Positions 1 through 5,686 of a stretch of DNA of 6,618 bases are shown piece after piece. Position 1 is the first letter of the stretch. Every line of letters begins with the position of its first letter. The position numbers and the translations under genes are program-made. The stretch comes from Aequorivita sp. (GTDB taxonomy: Bacteria; Bacteroidota; Bacteroidia; Flavobacteriales; Flavobacteriaceae): positions 202,289 to 208,906 of the forward strand of contig NVXN01000001.1 of the NCBI GenBank assembly GCA_002733915.1, in the 5' to 3' direction. The notes beneath the pieces were generated by a model. The model saw only the letters and a list, made by a program, of their open reading frames with translations, did no database searches and was not told the DNA's origin.

Positions 1-194
1 ACAGGTTTTTACCAGCTATGATTCTTTTGCAAAATGGAAAAATAATACAGGTTCCCGTAAAGCATTTTCCGCGTATTGCAGGTACGGCAAAGTTTGGACT
101 TTGGAACCGTCTGTTGGGGCCATTGATGGATTGCTTCGCTTACCTTTGGATGAAGAAAAAATACATCAACTACGAAATTAAAAGCAAAGGATGA
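1..194 (+). CDS. DPM1-like glycosyltransferase family 2, 3' end only
   Basis: This is the last 63 codons of a gene that begins before the window, read in the frame starting at position 3 and ending in TGA at 192-194. The fragment has the C-terminal signature of dolichol/polyprenyl-phosphate sugar synthases: an RFLPAM block, then VPVKHFPR, then a Gly/Lys/Phe-Gly stretch before a short hydrophobic amphipathic segment and a basic tail (KKKY...KSKG). Known members move a sugar from a nucleotide donor to polyprenyl phosphate on the cytoplasmic face of the inner membrane. The catalytic DXD region lies outside the window. No pair of C-terminal membrane helices follows, unlike GtrB or ArnC, so this looks like the soluble or peripheral DPM1 type. 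The stop overlaps the next start (ATGA), so the two genes are almost certainly co-translated. The sugar cannot be told from this fragment. Confidence 0.75.
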   Translation, partial: RFLPAMILLQNGKIIQVPVKHFPRIAGTAKFGLWNRLLGPLMDCFAYLWMKKKYINYEIKSKG

Positions 195-856
195 GCAGTT
201 GGATTGTGTACAGCATTGGCTTTTTGGCACAAATCCTTTTTAGCGGAAGGTTGATAATACAATGGATTCTTTCCGAAAAAAGCAAGCGTATTATTACCCC
301 CTCCGCATTTTGGAAACTCAGTTTATTCGCTTCATTTCTACTTTTTTTGTACGGTTATTTACGAGATGATTTTGCAATTATGCTCGGACAAGCACTAACG
401 TATTATATTTACATCCGTAATCTGCAATTGCAAGGCGAATGGCAAAAATCACCAAAATGGCTGCGCGTTTTTCTTTTTGTCTTCCCTATTTTGATTGTAA
501 TCTACGCCTACAACAATGGCGAATACGACATAGACAAACTTTTCAGAAATGACGCTATCCCGCTTTGGCTCTTGCTTTTGGGTATTGTTTCCCAAATACT
601 TTTTACGTTGCGGTTTGTGTACCAATGGATCGTTTCCGAAAAAACAAAAACTTCACAACTGCCCGTGGGTTTTTGGCGGATGAGCGTTTTGGGTGCTTCC
701 CTCATATTGACCTACGGAATTTTTAGGCAAGATCCTGTACTGTTGGTAGGGCATGGCGCAGGTTTAATTATTTATGTCAGGAATATTTTTATCTGGAAAA
801 AACAAATGCGCTATGAAATGCCCAATAAAGATTATAAAACAACCGAAAATGAATAA
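191..856 (+). CDS. Tandem LAB_N-domain integral membrane protein
   Basis: This 221-residue hydrophobic protein is made of two copies of the LAB_N domain, named after the N-terminal part of some lipid-A-disaccharide synthases (LpxB). The catalytic glycosyltransferase part of LpxB is absent, so it should not be called LpxB. Copy 1 covers about residues 5-82 and copy 2 about 126-203. They align without gaps at an offset of 121: Q14/Q135, R20/R141, Q24-W25/Q145-W146, S28-E29-K30/S149-E150-K151, W41/W162, Y54-G55/Y175-G176, G66/G187 and the Y-x-R-N motif 74-77/195-198. A further hydrophobic segment at about 92-107 links them, giving roughly seven membrane spans, like PQ-loop/SWEET carriers. I place LAB_N near that clan from memory. 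The start at 191 is fixed by the ATGA overlap with the upstream glycosyltransferase. Between a GT2 and a GT39, a role in flipping or handing over a polyprenyl-linked sugar is a reasonable inference. The tail after residue 203 is polar. Confidence 0.85.
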   Translation: MSSWIVYSIGFLAQILFSGRLIIQWILSEKSKRIITPSAFWKLSLFASFLLFLYGYLRDDFAIMLGQALTYYIYIRNLQLQGEWQKSPKWLRVFLFVFPILIVIYAYNNGEYDIDKLFRNDAIPLWLLLLGIVSQILFTLRFVYQWIVSEKTKTSQLPVGFWRMSVLGASLILTYGIFRQDPVLLVGHGAGLIIYVRNIFIWKKQMRYEMPNKDYKTTENE

Positions 857-946
857 CTTGGGCATTACTCGCAACGTGAAGATTAAAAAAAAGGAGTTCG
901 TGACCCTTCGGTTTCCATCCTTCTCTTTATCAAATATTTAATACAT

Positions 947-2572
947 ATGAAAGTTGAAAAAAATTATTTGCTACTTCTTTTTTTCACCTGTGCGGCTATT
1001 TTCTTCGTGAATTTAGACGCGCTGCCCGTAAATATTATGGAAGCGCGAAACTTTATTACTGCGCGCGAAATGCTGAATGACGGCAATTGGCTACTCACCA
1101 CAATCAATGGCGAACCGCGTTACCAAAAACCACCGCTTCCCACGTGGCTCACTGCTTTTTCGGCAGCAATCTTTGGAATAAAGAGCGTTTGGGCGCTGCG
1201 GCTTCCGGCAGCAATAATGACACTTTTTCTCGTATTGTTTTCGTATAAACTTGCCAAGAAACTTACTTCAGAAAAAATATATGCTTTCATAAGTGCGCTG
1301 GTGATGGCAACCTCATTTTATATTGTAGCCTCTGCCCGCGATGGACAGTGGGATATTTACACCCACGGCTTTATGGTGGTTTGTATTTACCTGCTTTATT
1401 TATTTTTTACGGAAGAACCCCACAAATATCGCAATGCCATTCTTGCGGGACTTTTCTTTGGTTGTTCGTTTTTGAGCAAAGGGCCCGTCTCGCTTTATGC
1501 CCTGCTCCTGCCCTTTTTGATAGCCTTCGGAATAGTTTATAAATACAAAAATTTTAAAACGCGTTGGTTGCCTTTATTAGCGTTTTTAATAGTTGCAATG
1601 GTAGTTTCCGCTTGGTGGCATTGGTACACTTTAAACTTTGATCCTGCCGCGGCGGAAATCACCAAAAAGGAAACAACCAATTGGATAAGTTATGAGATTA
1701 AGCCTTTTTACTATTACTGGAGTTTCTTCACCCAAAGCGGGGTTTGGACCATTCCAGCATTTATCGGCTTGCTTTACCCCTATTTAAAAAATCGTGTTTT
1801 TAACAAAAAAGCATATCTGTTCACCTTTCTATGGACCATGGTTTCGGTAGTTTTGCTTTCCTTAATTCCCGAAAAAAAATCGCGCTATTTATTACCTGTT
1901 TTAGTTCCAATGGCACTGAATACGGGTTTTTATATTGAATACCTCTTCCGAAGATTTAAGGAGTTAAAAGACAAGCGTGAAACCATTCCCGTCTATTTCA
2001 ATTTTGGGCTGATTGCCTTTATAGGAATTGTCTTCCCCGTTGGCGGCTATATTTTTCTGAAAGATGGAATTGCGGGAAACTGGCTTTGGTTCGTGCTACT
2101 TTCCCTTGCTTTGTTAACCATCGGAATTTTGATGTTCCGAAATCTTTTCCGCAGAAAAATTGCAAGCGTTTTCTATTTAACCATTGCCTTTATAGTTGCG
2201 GTAATTTGGTTTGGGCTTCCGCTCAGCAAAGCCATTACCATAAATCCCGACTATAAACCGTTTTCGGAATTGCACGCTTTTGAAGAAAAAGAAAACATTA
2301 ATATTTACGAGTTTTCAGATATGACGCCAGAGCTTATTTGGGATTATGGTGAAAAGATGGAAATCTTGAACCAAGACGATACATTTATAACGCCTACCGA
2401 AAACCGTTTTGGCGTATTGGTCTCTGAAGAAAATTTGCAACATTTTGATGAAATCTTTGCAGGTTTTAAAAGAGAGCATGTAGCGCGTTACGATATGAAC
2501 CCAAAAGGCCCCAACAGCCGAACGCACAAGACGAGACTTTACAGGGATTTGTTTGTAGTGACAAAAGAATAA
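947..2572 (+). CDS. GT39/PMT_2 (ArnT-like) membrane glycosyltransferase
   Basis: This 541-residue polytopic protein has the form of PMT_2/ArnT-type GT-C glycosyltransferases, which use polyprenyl-phosphate sugars and act on the periplasmic side of the inner membrane. After TM1 (about 7-22) comes the first outer loop with M31-E32-A33-R34-N35, then A39-R40-E41-M42, N54-G55 and K61-P62-P63-L64-P65, which matches the family pattern around REML, NG and KPP. A second conserved site is R131-D132-G133-Q134-W135-D136. About ten more hydrophobic segments run to residue 425, followed by a soluble tail of about 110 residues, probably periplasmic. The length fits the family. Met31 sits where ArnT has the first Asp of its DE motif, and Gln60 where ArnT has Glu before KP. 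It begins 90 bp after the LAB_N gene with no convincing promoter in the gap, so it is probably in the same operon. Acceptor and sugar are unknown; lipid A, an O-glycan or a protein are all possible. Confidence 0.85.
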   Translation: MKVEKNYLLLLFFTCAAIFFVNLDALPVNIMEARNFITAREMLNDGNWLLTTINGEPRYQKPPLPTWLTAFSAAIFGIKSVWALRLPAAIMTLFLVLFSYKLAKKLTSEKIYAFISALVMATSFYIVASARDGQWDIYTHGFMVVCIYLLYLFFTEEPHKYRNAILAGLFFGCSFLSKGPVSLYALLLPFLIAFGIVYKYKNFKTRWLPLLAFLIVAMVVSAWWHWYTLNFDPAAAEITKKETTNWISYEIKPFYYYWSFFTQSGVWTIPAFIGLLYPYLKNRVFNKKAYLFTFLWTMVSVVLLSLIPEKKSRYLLPVLVPMALNTGFYIEYLFRRFKELKDKRETIPVYFNFGLIAFIGIVFPVGGYIFLKDGIAGNWLWFVLLSLALLTIGILMFRNLFRRKIASVFYLTIAFIVAVIWFGLPLSKAITINPDYKPFSELHAFEEKENINIYEFSDMTPELIWDYGEKMEILNQDDTFITPTENRFGVLVSEENLQHFDEIFAGFKREHVARYDMNPKGPNSRTHKTRLYRDLFVVTKE

Positions 2573-2618
2573 ACAGATTGCTTCGTGCCTCGCAAGGACA
2601 CTGCTATGATTGCTTTGT
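2573..2618. repeat. Dispersed-element-like repeat at a convergent gene end
   Basis: The sequence from 2576 (GATTGCTTCGTGCCTCGCAA) strongly resembles a short element I recall as common between genes in Bacteroidota and some other bacteria, with the core GATTGCTTCG...CCTCGCAATGAC. A second partial copy of the core, GATTGCTTTGT, sits at 2608-2618. GTGCCT (2585-2590) pairs with AGG-A-CAC (2595-2601) with one bulged A and a CGCA loop, so the region could fold and may help end transcription from both sides. It fills the whole 31-bp gap between the two convergent genes and runs into the 3' end of the phosphatase gene, whose stop codon (TAG, minus strand) is at 2606-2604. The genome-wide copy number cannot be seen here. 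Confidence 0.5.
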
Positions 2619-3179
2619 CTTAAATCGTTTCTGCCCCCACTTCTGGAGCAGGTAAAACAACCATCCGGTAAAACCGCCAAAGGCCATTCCTGAAATTACA
2701 TCCAGCGGATAGTGAACGCCTAAATAGATTCGGCTATAGCCAGTAATCACAGCCCAAACCAGTAAAAGAAACGGCAAATATCTATACCATTTTTGAAGGC
2801 TCAAACCCAAGAATACGGCAGCGGCCATGGAGCTTGCGGCATGTGCTGAGAAATAACCATATCTGCCACACCCATCCGCAACAAAGCGCATGACATCTTT
2901 CAATTCTTCCACTTGGCAGGGTCTTGGGCGTTTTATACCGTGCTTAAAAAGACTAGCTATTTGGTCTGTAGCCGTAATCATCAAAGCCACACAAACAACA
3001 ACCACAAGTGTTCCTTTTAAGCCATAATGTTTGTAAATTAAATAAAGAAGAATTGCATAAATAGGAATAGAAGACCACTTTTCAGTAACAAACCGCCAGA
3101 ATCCGTCCCAAGAGGTATTCCCTAAATTGTTTAAAAAAAGGAAAAGTTCAGTATCGTATTTTAAAAGTTCTTCAAACAT
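2604..3179 (-). CDS. PAP2-family membrane phosphatase
   Basis: This 191-residue membrane protein has all three motifs of the PAP2 acid phosphatase superfamily. Motif C1 is K79-x6-R86-P87, C2 is S111-A112-H113 (where many members have PSGH), and C3 is S149-R150-x5-H156-x3-D160. H113 and H156 would be the acid/base and the phosphohistidine nucleophile. There are about five or six hydrophobic segments (roughly 34-50, 55-74, 114-128, 133-148 and 161-178). Family members remove phosphate from lipid substrates such as undecaprenyl pyrophosphate, phosphatidic acid or lipid A (LpxE/LpxF) on the outer face of the inner membrane. The sequence does not say which one applies here. It lies convergent to the GT39 gene, with 31 bp between them, so it is not in that operon but may still serve the same lipid-carrier cycle. 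The last codons and the stop are encoded by the repeat at 2573-2618. Confidence 0.88.
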   Translation of the reverse strand: MFEELLKYDTELFLFLNNLGNTSWDGFWRFVTEKWSSIPIYAILLYLIYKHYGLKGTLVVVVCVALMITATDQIASLFKHGIKRPRPCQVEELKDVMRFVADGCGRYGYFSAHAASSMAAAVFLGLSLQKWYRYLPFLLLVWAVITGYSRIYLGVHYPLDVISGMAFGGFTGWLFYLLQKWGQKRFKTKQS

Positions 3180-3201
3180 TATTTCTAATTAATAGAATCT
3201 G

Positions 3202-3209
3202 CAAAATCA
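3202..3209 (-). promoter_or_regulatory. Possible -7 box for the PAP2 gene
   Basis: Read on the minus strand, this is TGATTTTG, which matches the Bacteroidota -7 consensus TAnnTTTG at five of six fixed positions. It lies 22 bp upstream of the phosphatase start codon. No clear -33 TTG is seen at the expected distance; that space is occupied by the octamer array 3211-3266. This is weak support only. Confidence 0.28.
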
Positions 3210-3210
3210 C

Positions 3211-3266
3211 CTACTCACCCATTCACCCATTCACCTATTCACCTATTCACCTATTCACCTATTCAC
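3211..3266. repeat. Seven-copy 8-bp tandem repeat
   Basis: Seven contiguous octamers fill 56 bp: CTACTCAC, CCATTCAC, CCATTCAC, then four exact copies of CTATTCAC. On the minus strand the unit is GTGAATAG. A half unit (TCAC) precedes it at 3207-3210. The array lies between the stop of the small acidic gene (3275) and the start of the phosphatase (3179), both on the minus strand, and ends just upstream of a possible -7 box. The four identical copies at one end and diverged copies at the other suggest recent slippage or expansion. Confidence 0.95.
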
Positions 3267-3274
3267 TAAAAAAA

Positions 3275-3505
3275 TCAATCCTCATCATATAACGAAATCT
3301 CCCTATCATAAAAATCAGTAGCTCCCTGAATTAAATTTTCGGCTTCGGTTTCCAATTCCTTTTGGTCCTGGGCATCAAAATCCTCGAGCCATTCCACCTC
3401 ATCGTTTTCAAGGTTGATGATGAATCGAGGAAATTCAGTATGTATCACGAAAATCGCAGTAGGATAATCGCTGTTGTCGCCTAATAAATATTTTGGAAAG
3501 TCCAT
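3275..3505 (-). CDS. Small acidic hypothetical protein
   Basis: This gene encodes a 76-residue protein that I do not recognise as a named family, although I recall similar short proteins in other flavobacteria. It has 22 Asp/Glu against only four Lys/Arg (K5, R27, K49, R68), so it is strongly acidic. It has no signal peptide and no membrane segment. The N-terminal half alternates hydrophobic residues (A17-I-F-V-I21, then F25-P-R-F-I-I30), which suggests beta strands. Residues 44-70 look helical and are rich in Glu, Gln and Ala. It would be cytoplasmic. The start at 3505 is supported by a clean leader: a heptamer array ends four A residues before the ATG, and there is no competing Met upstream. 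It sits between the MATE pump gene and the phosphatase gene, all on the minus strand, separated from each by about 95 to 125 bp of repeat-bearing DNA. Function unknown. Confidence 0.75.
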   Translation of the reverse strand: MDFPKYLLGDNSDYPTAIFVIHTEFPRFIINLENDEVEWLEDFDAQDQKELETEAENLIQGATDFYDREISLYDED

Positions 3506-3509
3506 TTTT

Positions 3510-3544
3510 GGTTGTTTGTTGTTGGTTGATAGTTGATGGTTGAA
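3510..3544 (-). repeat. Five-copy heptamer array in the leader of the acidic gene
   Basis: On the minus strand, reading toward the start codon, five heptamers run without gaps: TTCAACC, ATCAACT, ATCAACC, AACAACA, AACAACC, followed by AAAA and the ATG at 3505. The consensus is WWCAACC. The array is G-free on the sense strand and so likely to be unpaired in mRNA. There is no Shine-Dalgarno, so it may act as a translation-helping leader. Confidence 0.85.
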
Positions 3545-3602
3545 ATATTGTAGAGTCCTAAATAGGATTGACTGTTTTTAGGAGTTGGTTAATCTATTTT
3601 CT

Positions 3603-3644
3603 CCATTCTCTATTCGCTATTCGCTATTCTCTATTCTCTAATCA
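3603..3644 (-). repeat. Six-unit heptamer array holding the MATE stop codon
   Basis: On the minus strand the units are TGATTAG, AGAATAG, AGAATAG, CGAATAG, CGAATAG, AGAATGG (3644 down to 3603). The first unit and most of the second are MATE codons, and the TAG at 3633-3631 within the second unit is the MATE stop. The GAATAG core is shared with the octamer array at 3211-3266 (GTGAATAG). Confidence 0.9.
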
Positions 3645-5019
3645 ACATTTCCTGCCGAATTAATTTCTTCGAAAGATAATTAAATCTAATGAATAACATA
3701 ACACCACTAGCCGAAAGCCCTGCCAGTAATCCGTACCAAATACCCATACTTTCCAACGAGGTATACATACTCAGATAATACGAAATGGGGAAACCGATGA
3801 TCCAGTACGCTATAAAGCAAATTACCGTAGGTATCTTTACATCCTGCATGCCGCGCAAGGCTCCAAGTGCCACTACCTGCAAGGCATCAGTAAATTGAAA
3901 GATAGCAGCAATAATCAATAACTGGGCGGCAATAGTTACCACTTCCACATTATGGGCAAAGTCTGCCACGCTATTATAGTCTAGGAATATTTTAGGCAAT
4001 TCGCCATTAAAGAGAATAAAGAAAACCGCAAAAACCAATGCTAAAATCGAAGTGAGTAATACAATGGAAATCGCCACGCGACGCAATTCCCTAAAATTTT
4101 TCAGCCCTTTTTGATTACCCACCCTAATCATCGCCGCCACGCTAAAGCCCATCGCAACCATAAAGGTCATACTCGCTAGGTTAAGCGCAATTTGGTTTGC
4201 CGCTTGCGGGTTCTTTCCCAAGATACCCGAAAGCCACACTGCGGAAGTAAAAATAGCCACCTCAAAGAACATCTGCATTGCCGAGGGAAAACCAAGGTTC
4301 AACAGTTTCTTCAGCATCGCTTTGCTAAGGGTAAAGATTTTAATATTCGTAACAAAGTAATGCGACTTTTCCTTTCGGCTCAATAAATACCACAAATAGC
4401 CCACCATAACCACACGCGAGACCAAAGTGCCGATGGCGGCGCCCACAACGCCCAATTCCGGGGCACCAAACTTTCCAAAAATGAATATATAATTGAGAAC
4501 CACATTTGCAAGATTTGCCGCAATGGTAGCATACATCGGGAAACGCGTCATGGACATCCCATCGCTAAACTGCTTAAACCCCTGAAAGATAATTAAGGGT
4601 ACCAATGAGGCTGCAACCAAAGTAAGATAAGGCATCGCCAAATCAACCACCTCTGGCGGCTGATTCATCACGTACATCAAGGGCTTAGCGAACATCACTA
4701 ACACGAACAGTGCAAGTCCCAGCACGATGCACAAAAATAAGCCGTGCTTAAAGGAAGATTTTCCCTTTTCCCGATTTCCTTCCCCATCGGCTTCGGCAAC
4801 CAAAGGGGTTATTGCGGTGGAAAAACCAACGCCCAAGCTCATTGCGATAAACATAAAACTGTTCCCAAGCGATACAGCGGCAAGTTCGGCACTTCCCAAC
4901 TGCCCCACCATAATATTATCAACCAGCGCCACCACTTGATGCCCCAGCATTCCCAAAATAACCGGCGTGGCCAGTTTGGTGTTGTATTTAAATTCCTTTG
5001 TGTAATCGGAAAGCGCCAA
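3631..5019 (-). CDS. norM: MATE-family multidrug/Na+ efflux pump (NorM-like)
   Basis: This 462-residue protein has the full length and the two-lobed 12-helix layout of MATE transporters, which export cationic drugs across the inner membrane in exchange for Na+ or H+. The residues expected for the NorM group are present: D34 in VDNIMVG of helix 1, E253 in FFEVAIFT of helix 7, and D378 in QFTDALQVVALGALRG of helix 10. These correspond to the cation-site acids known from NorM of Vibrio. The two MatE domains cover about 17-180 and 240-400. The start at 5019 lies 18 nt after a strong -7 box, giving a short leader and no Shine-Dalgarno. The gene is divergent from the DinB-like gene and followed on the same strand by the small acidic gene. 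Its last codons lie in a heptamer array. The substrate cannot be read from the sequence; the norM symbol is by similarity only. Confidence 0.92.
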   Translation of the reverse strand: MALSDYTKEFKYNTKLATPVILGMLGHQVVALVDNIMVGQLGSAELAAVSLGNSFMFIAMSLGVGFSTAITPLVAEADGEGNREKGKSSFKHGLFLCIVLGLALFVLVMFAKPLMYVMNQPPEVVDLAMPYLTLVAASLVPLIIFQGFKQFSDGMSMTRFPMYATIAANLANVVLNYIFIFGKFGAPELGVVGAAIGTLVSRVVMVGYLWYLLSRKEKSHYFVTNIKIFTLSKAMLKKLLNLGFPSAMQMFFEVAIFTSAVWLSGILGKNPQAANQIALNLASMTFMVAMGFSVAAMIRVGNQKGLKNFRELRRVAISIVLLTSILALVFAVFFILFNGELPKIFLDYNSVADFAHNVEVVTIAAQLLIIAAIFQFTDALQVVALGALRGMQDVKIPTVICFIAYWIIGFPISYYLSMYTSLESMGIWYGLLAGLSASGVMLFIRFNYLSKKLIRQEMLIRE

Positions 5020-5037
5020 AGTCTAAAAATTTTCGTG

Positions 5038-5045
5038 CAAAGATA
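5038..5045 (-). promoter_or_regulatory. -7 promoter box of the MATE gene
   Basis: The minus strand reads TATCTTTG followed by CA, a perfect match to the Bacteroidota -7 consensus TAnnTTTG. It ends 18 nt before the ATG, which puts transcription start within about 10-15 nt of the start codon. A -33 box is poor: ATGGCA at 5071-5066 is the best candidate, at a 20-nt spacing. Confidence 0.6.
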
Positions 5046-5112
5046 GGGGTTGCAAATTCTTAAAATGCCATTTGAAAAAAAACTGTTACTTTAATCAATC
5101 AAAAAAATAGCG

Positions 5113-5583
5113 ATGAAAAAAAACCAAGAATTAGCAAACCGCTTTCGAGAAGTACTTCTCAACGGAACTTGGGTAGCCAATACCAATTATAAACACCAAT
5201 TGGAAAATCTTCCTCTGGAAATAGCCCAGAAAAAAGTGGGAGATTTAAACACCGTTGCCATTTTAGCGCAGCACGTCCATTATTATATAAAGGGAGTTTC
5301 GGAAGTCTTAAAAGGAGGCGCTTTGGAAATTAAAGACGCATATAGTTTTTATTTTTCCCCGTTAACCTCCGAAAGCGAATGGAAAACGTTTTTGAAGACC
5401 TTTTTTAATGATGCAGAAGAATTCGCAACGCTGGTTGCTCAAATTCCAGAAAACATGCTCTACAATGATTTTGTGGATAAAAAATATGGAACGTACCAAC
5501 GGAATATTGAAGGCATGATCGAACATTGCTATTACCACCTTGGGCAGCTAGTTCTTATAAAAAAAATGACGGCTTACAACTAA
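5113..5583 (+). CDS. DinB-like four-helix-bundle protein
   Basis: This 156-residue soluble protein resembles the DinB/YfiT-like superfamily of four-helix bundles, which often bind a divalent metal through three His and include thiol-dependent transferases and many proteins of unknown role. The pattern is an N-terminal helix, a long helix carrying H54 and H56 (LAQHVHYY), and a C-terminal helix with E137-H138 and H142-L-G-Q (EHCYYHLGQ). H54, H138 and H142 are likely metal ligands. The length is typical. It has no signal peptide. The ATG at 5113 is the only plausible start; upstream is an A-rich stretch without Shine-Dalgarno, and no good -7 box is visible (TACTTTAA at 5087-5094 is a weak match). 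It is divergent from the MATE gene and is followed by a likely terminator. The substrate is unknown; a stress or detoxification role would be a guess. Confidence 0.75.
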   Translation: MKKNQELANRFREVLLNGTWVANTNYKHQLENLPLEIAQKKVGDLNTVAILAQHVHYYIKGVSEVLKGGALEIKDAYSFYFSPLTSESEWKTFLKTFFNDAEEFATLVAQIPENMLYNDFVDKKYGTYQRNIEGMIEHCYYHLGQLVLIKKMTAYN

Positions 5584-5601
5584 ATACTTCAACTAATTTT
5601 T

Positions 5602-5627
5602 GCGCAAATTGAGTAGTTGCGTTTTTT
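5602..5627 (+). terminator. Probable weak intrinsic terminator after the DinB-like gene
   Basis: CGCAA (5603-5607) pairs with TTGCG (5617-5621) around a 9-nt loop, with a possible extra G-T pair at 5602/5622, and is followed by TTTTTT at 5622-5627. The stem is short, so termination may be partial. It lies 19 nt after the stop and overlaps the proposed promoter of the ABC gene. Confidence 0.4.
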
Positions 5628-5639
5628 AGAATAGCTTTG
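5609..5639 (+). promoter_or_regulatory. Probable promoter of the ABC exporter gene
   Basis: The -7 box TAGCTTTG (5632-5639) is a perfect match to TAnnTTTG, and TTG at 5609-5611 stands at a 20-nt spacing, inside the range known for Bacteroidota promoters. Transcription would begin at about 5645, so the repeat and inverted repeat at 5650-5679 would be in the 5' leader of the mRNA. Confidence 0.6.
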
Positions 5640-5649
5640 TGTTTCAATA

Positions 5650-5679
5650 ATTCTGAATTCAAAATTCAGAATTCAGAAT
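5650..5679 (+). repeat. Heptamer array with inverted repeat in the ABC leader
   Basis: Four heptamers run in register: ATTCTGA, ATTCAAA, ATTCAGA, ATTCAGA (5650-5677). The same bases form a perfect 10-bp inverted repeat, ATTCTGAATT (5650-5659) with AATTCAGAAT (5663-5672), around a CAA loop. A further partial copy of the right arm (TCAGAAT, 5673-5679) could compete for the left arm. An A run then leads to the ATG at 5687. Confidence 0.85.
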
Positions 5680-5686
5680 AAAAAAA

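Noticed and set aside
191..856. Calling the LAB_N protein LpxB (lipid-A-disaccharide synthase).
   Set aside because: Only the LAB_N domain is present, twice; the GT19 catalytic part is absent.
891..922. Possible hairpin AAGGA (891-895) with TCCTT (918-922) between the LAB_N and GT39 genes, and an AAGGAG that looks like a Shine-Dalgarno.
   Set aside because: The stem is only 5 bp with a large irregular loop, there is no T run, and the AAGGAG lies about 50 nt from the GT39 start.
876..941. A 21-codon GTG-started frame in the same gap.
   Set aside because: It is too short, has a rare start, no recognisable protein character and no start support.
2315..2680. A 121-codon minus-strand frame across the GT39 end.
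   Set aside because: It is antisense to the well-supported GT39 gene and overlaps the phosphatase; the translation is Cys/Arg-rich without family features.
3211..3266. CRISPR array interpretation of the tandem repeats.
   Set aside because: The units are contiguous 8-mers without spacers, and there are no cas genes.
3556..3567. Small palindrome TCCTA-AA-TAGGA upstream of the acidic gene.
   Set aside because: A 5-bp arm is expected by chance at this scale, and no -7 box is nearby to make it a convincing operator.
4744..5046. A 100-codon plus-strand frame inside the MATE gene.
   Set aside because: It is antisense to MATE, with no hydrophobic or domain pattern of its own.
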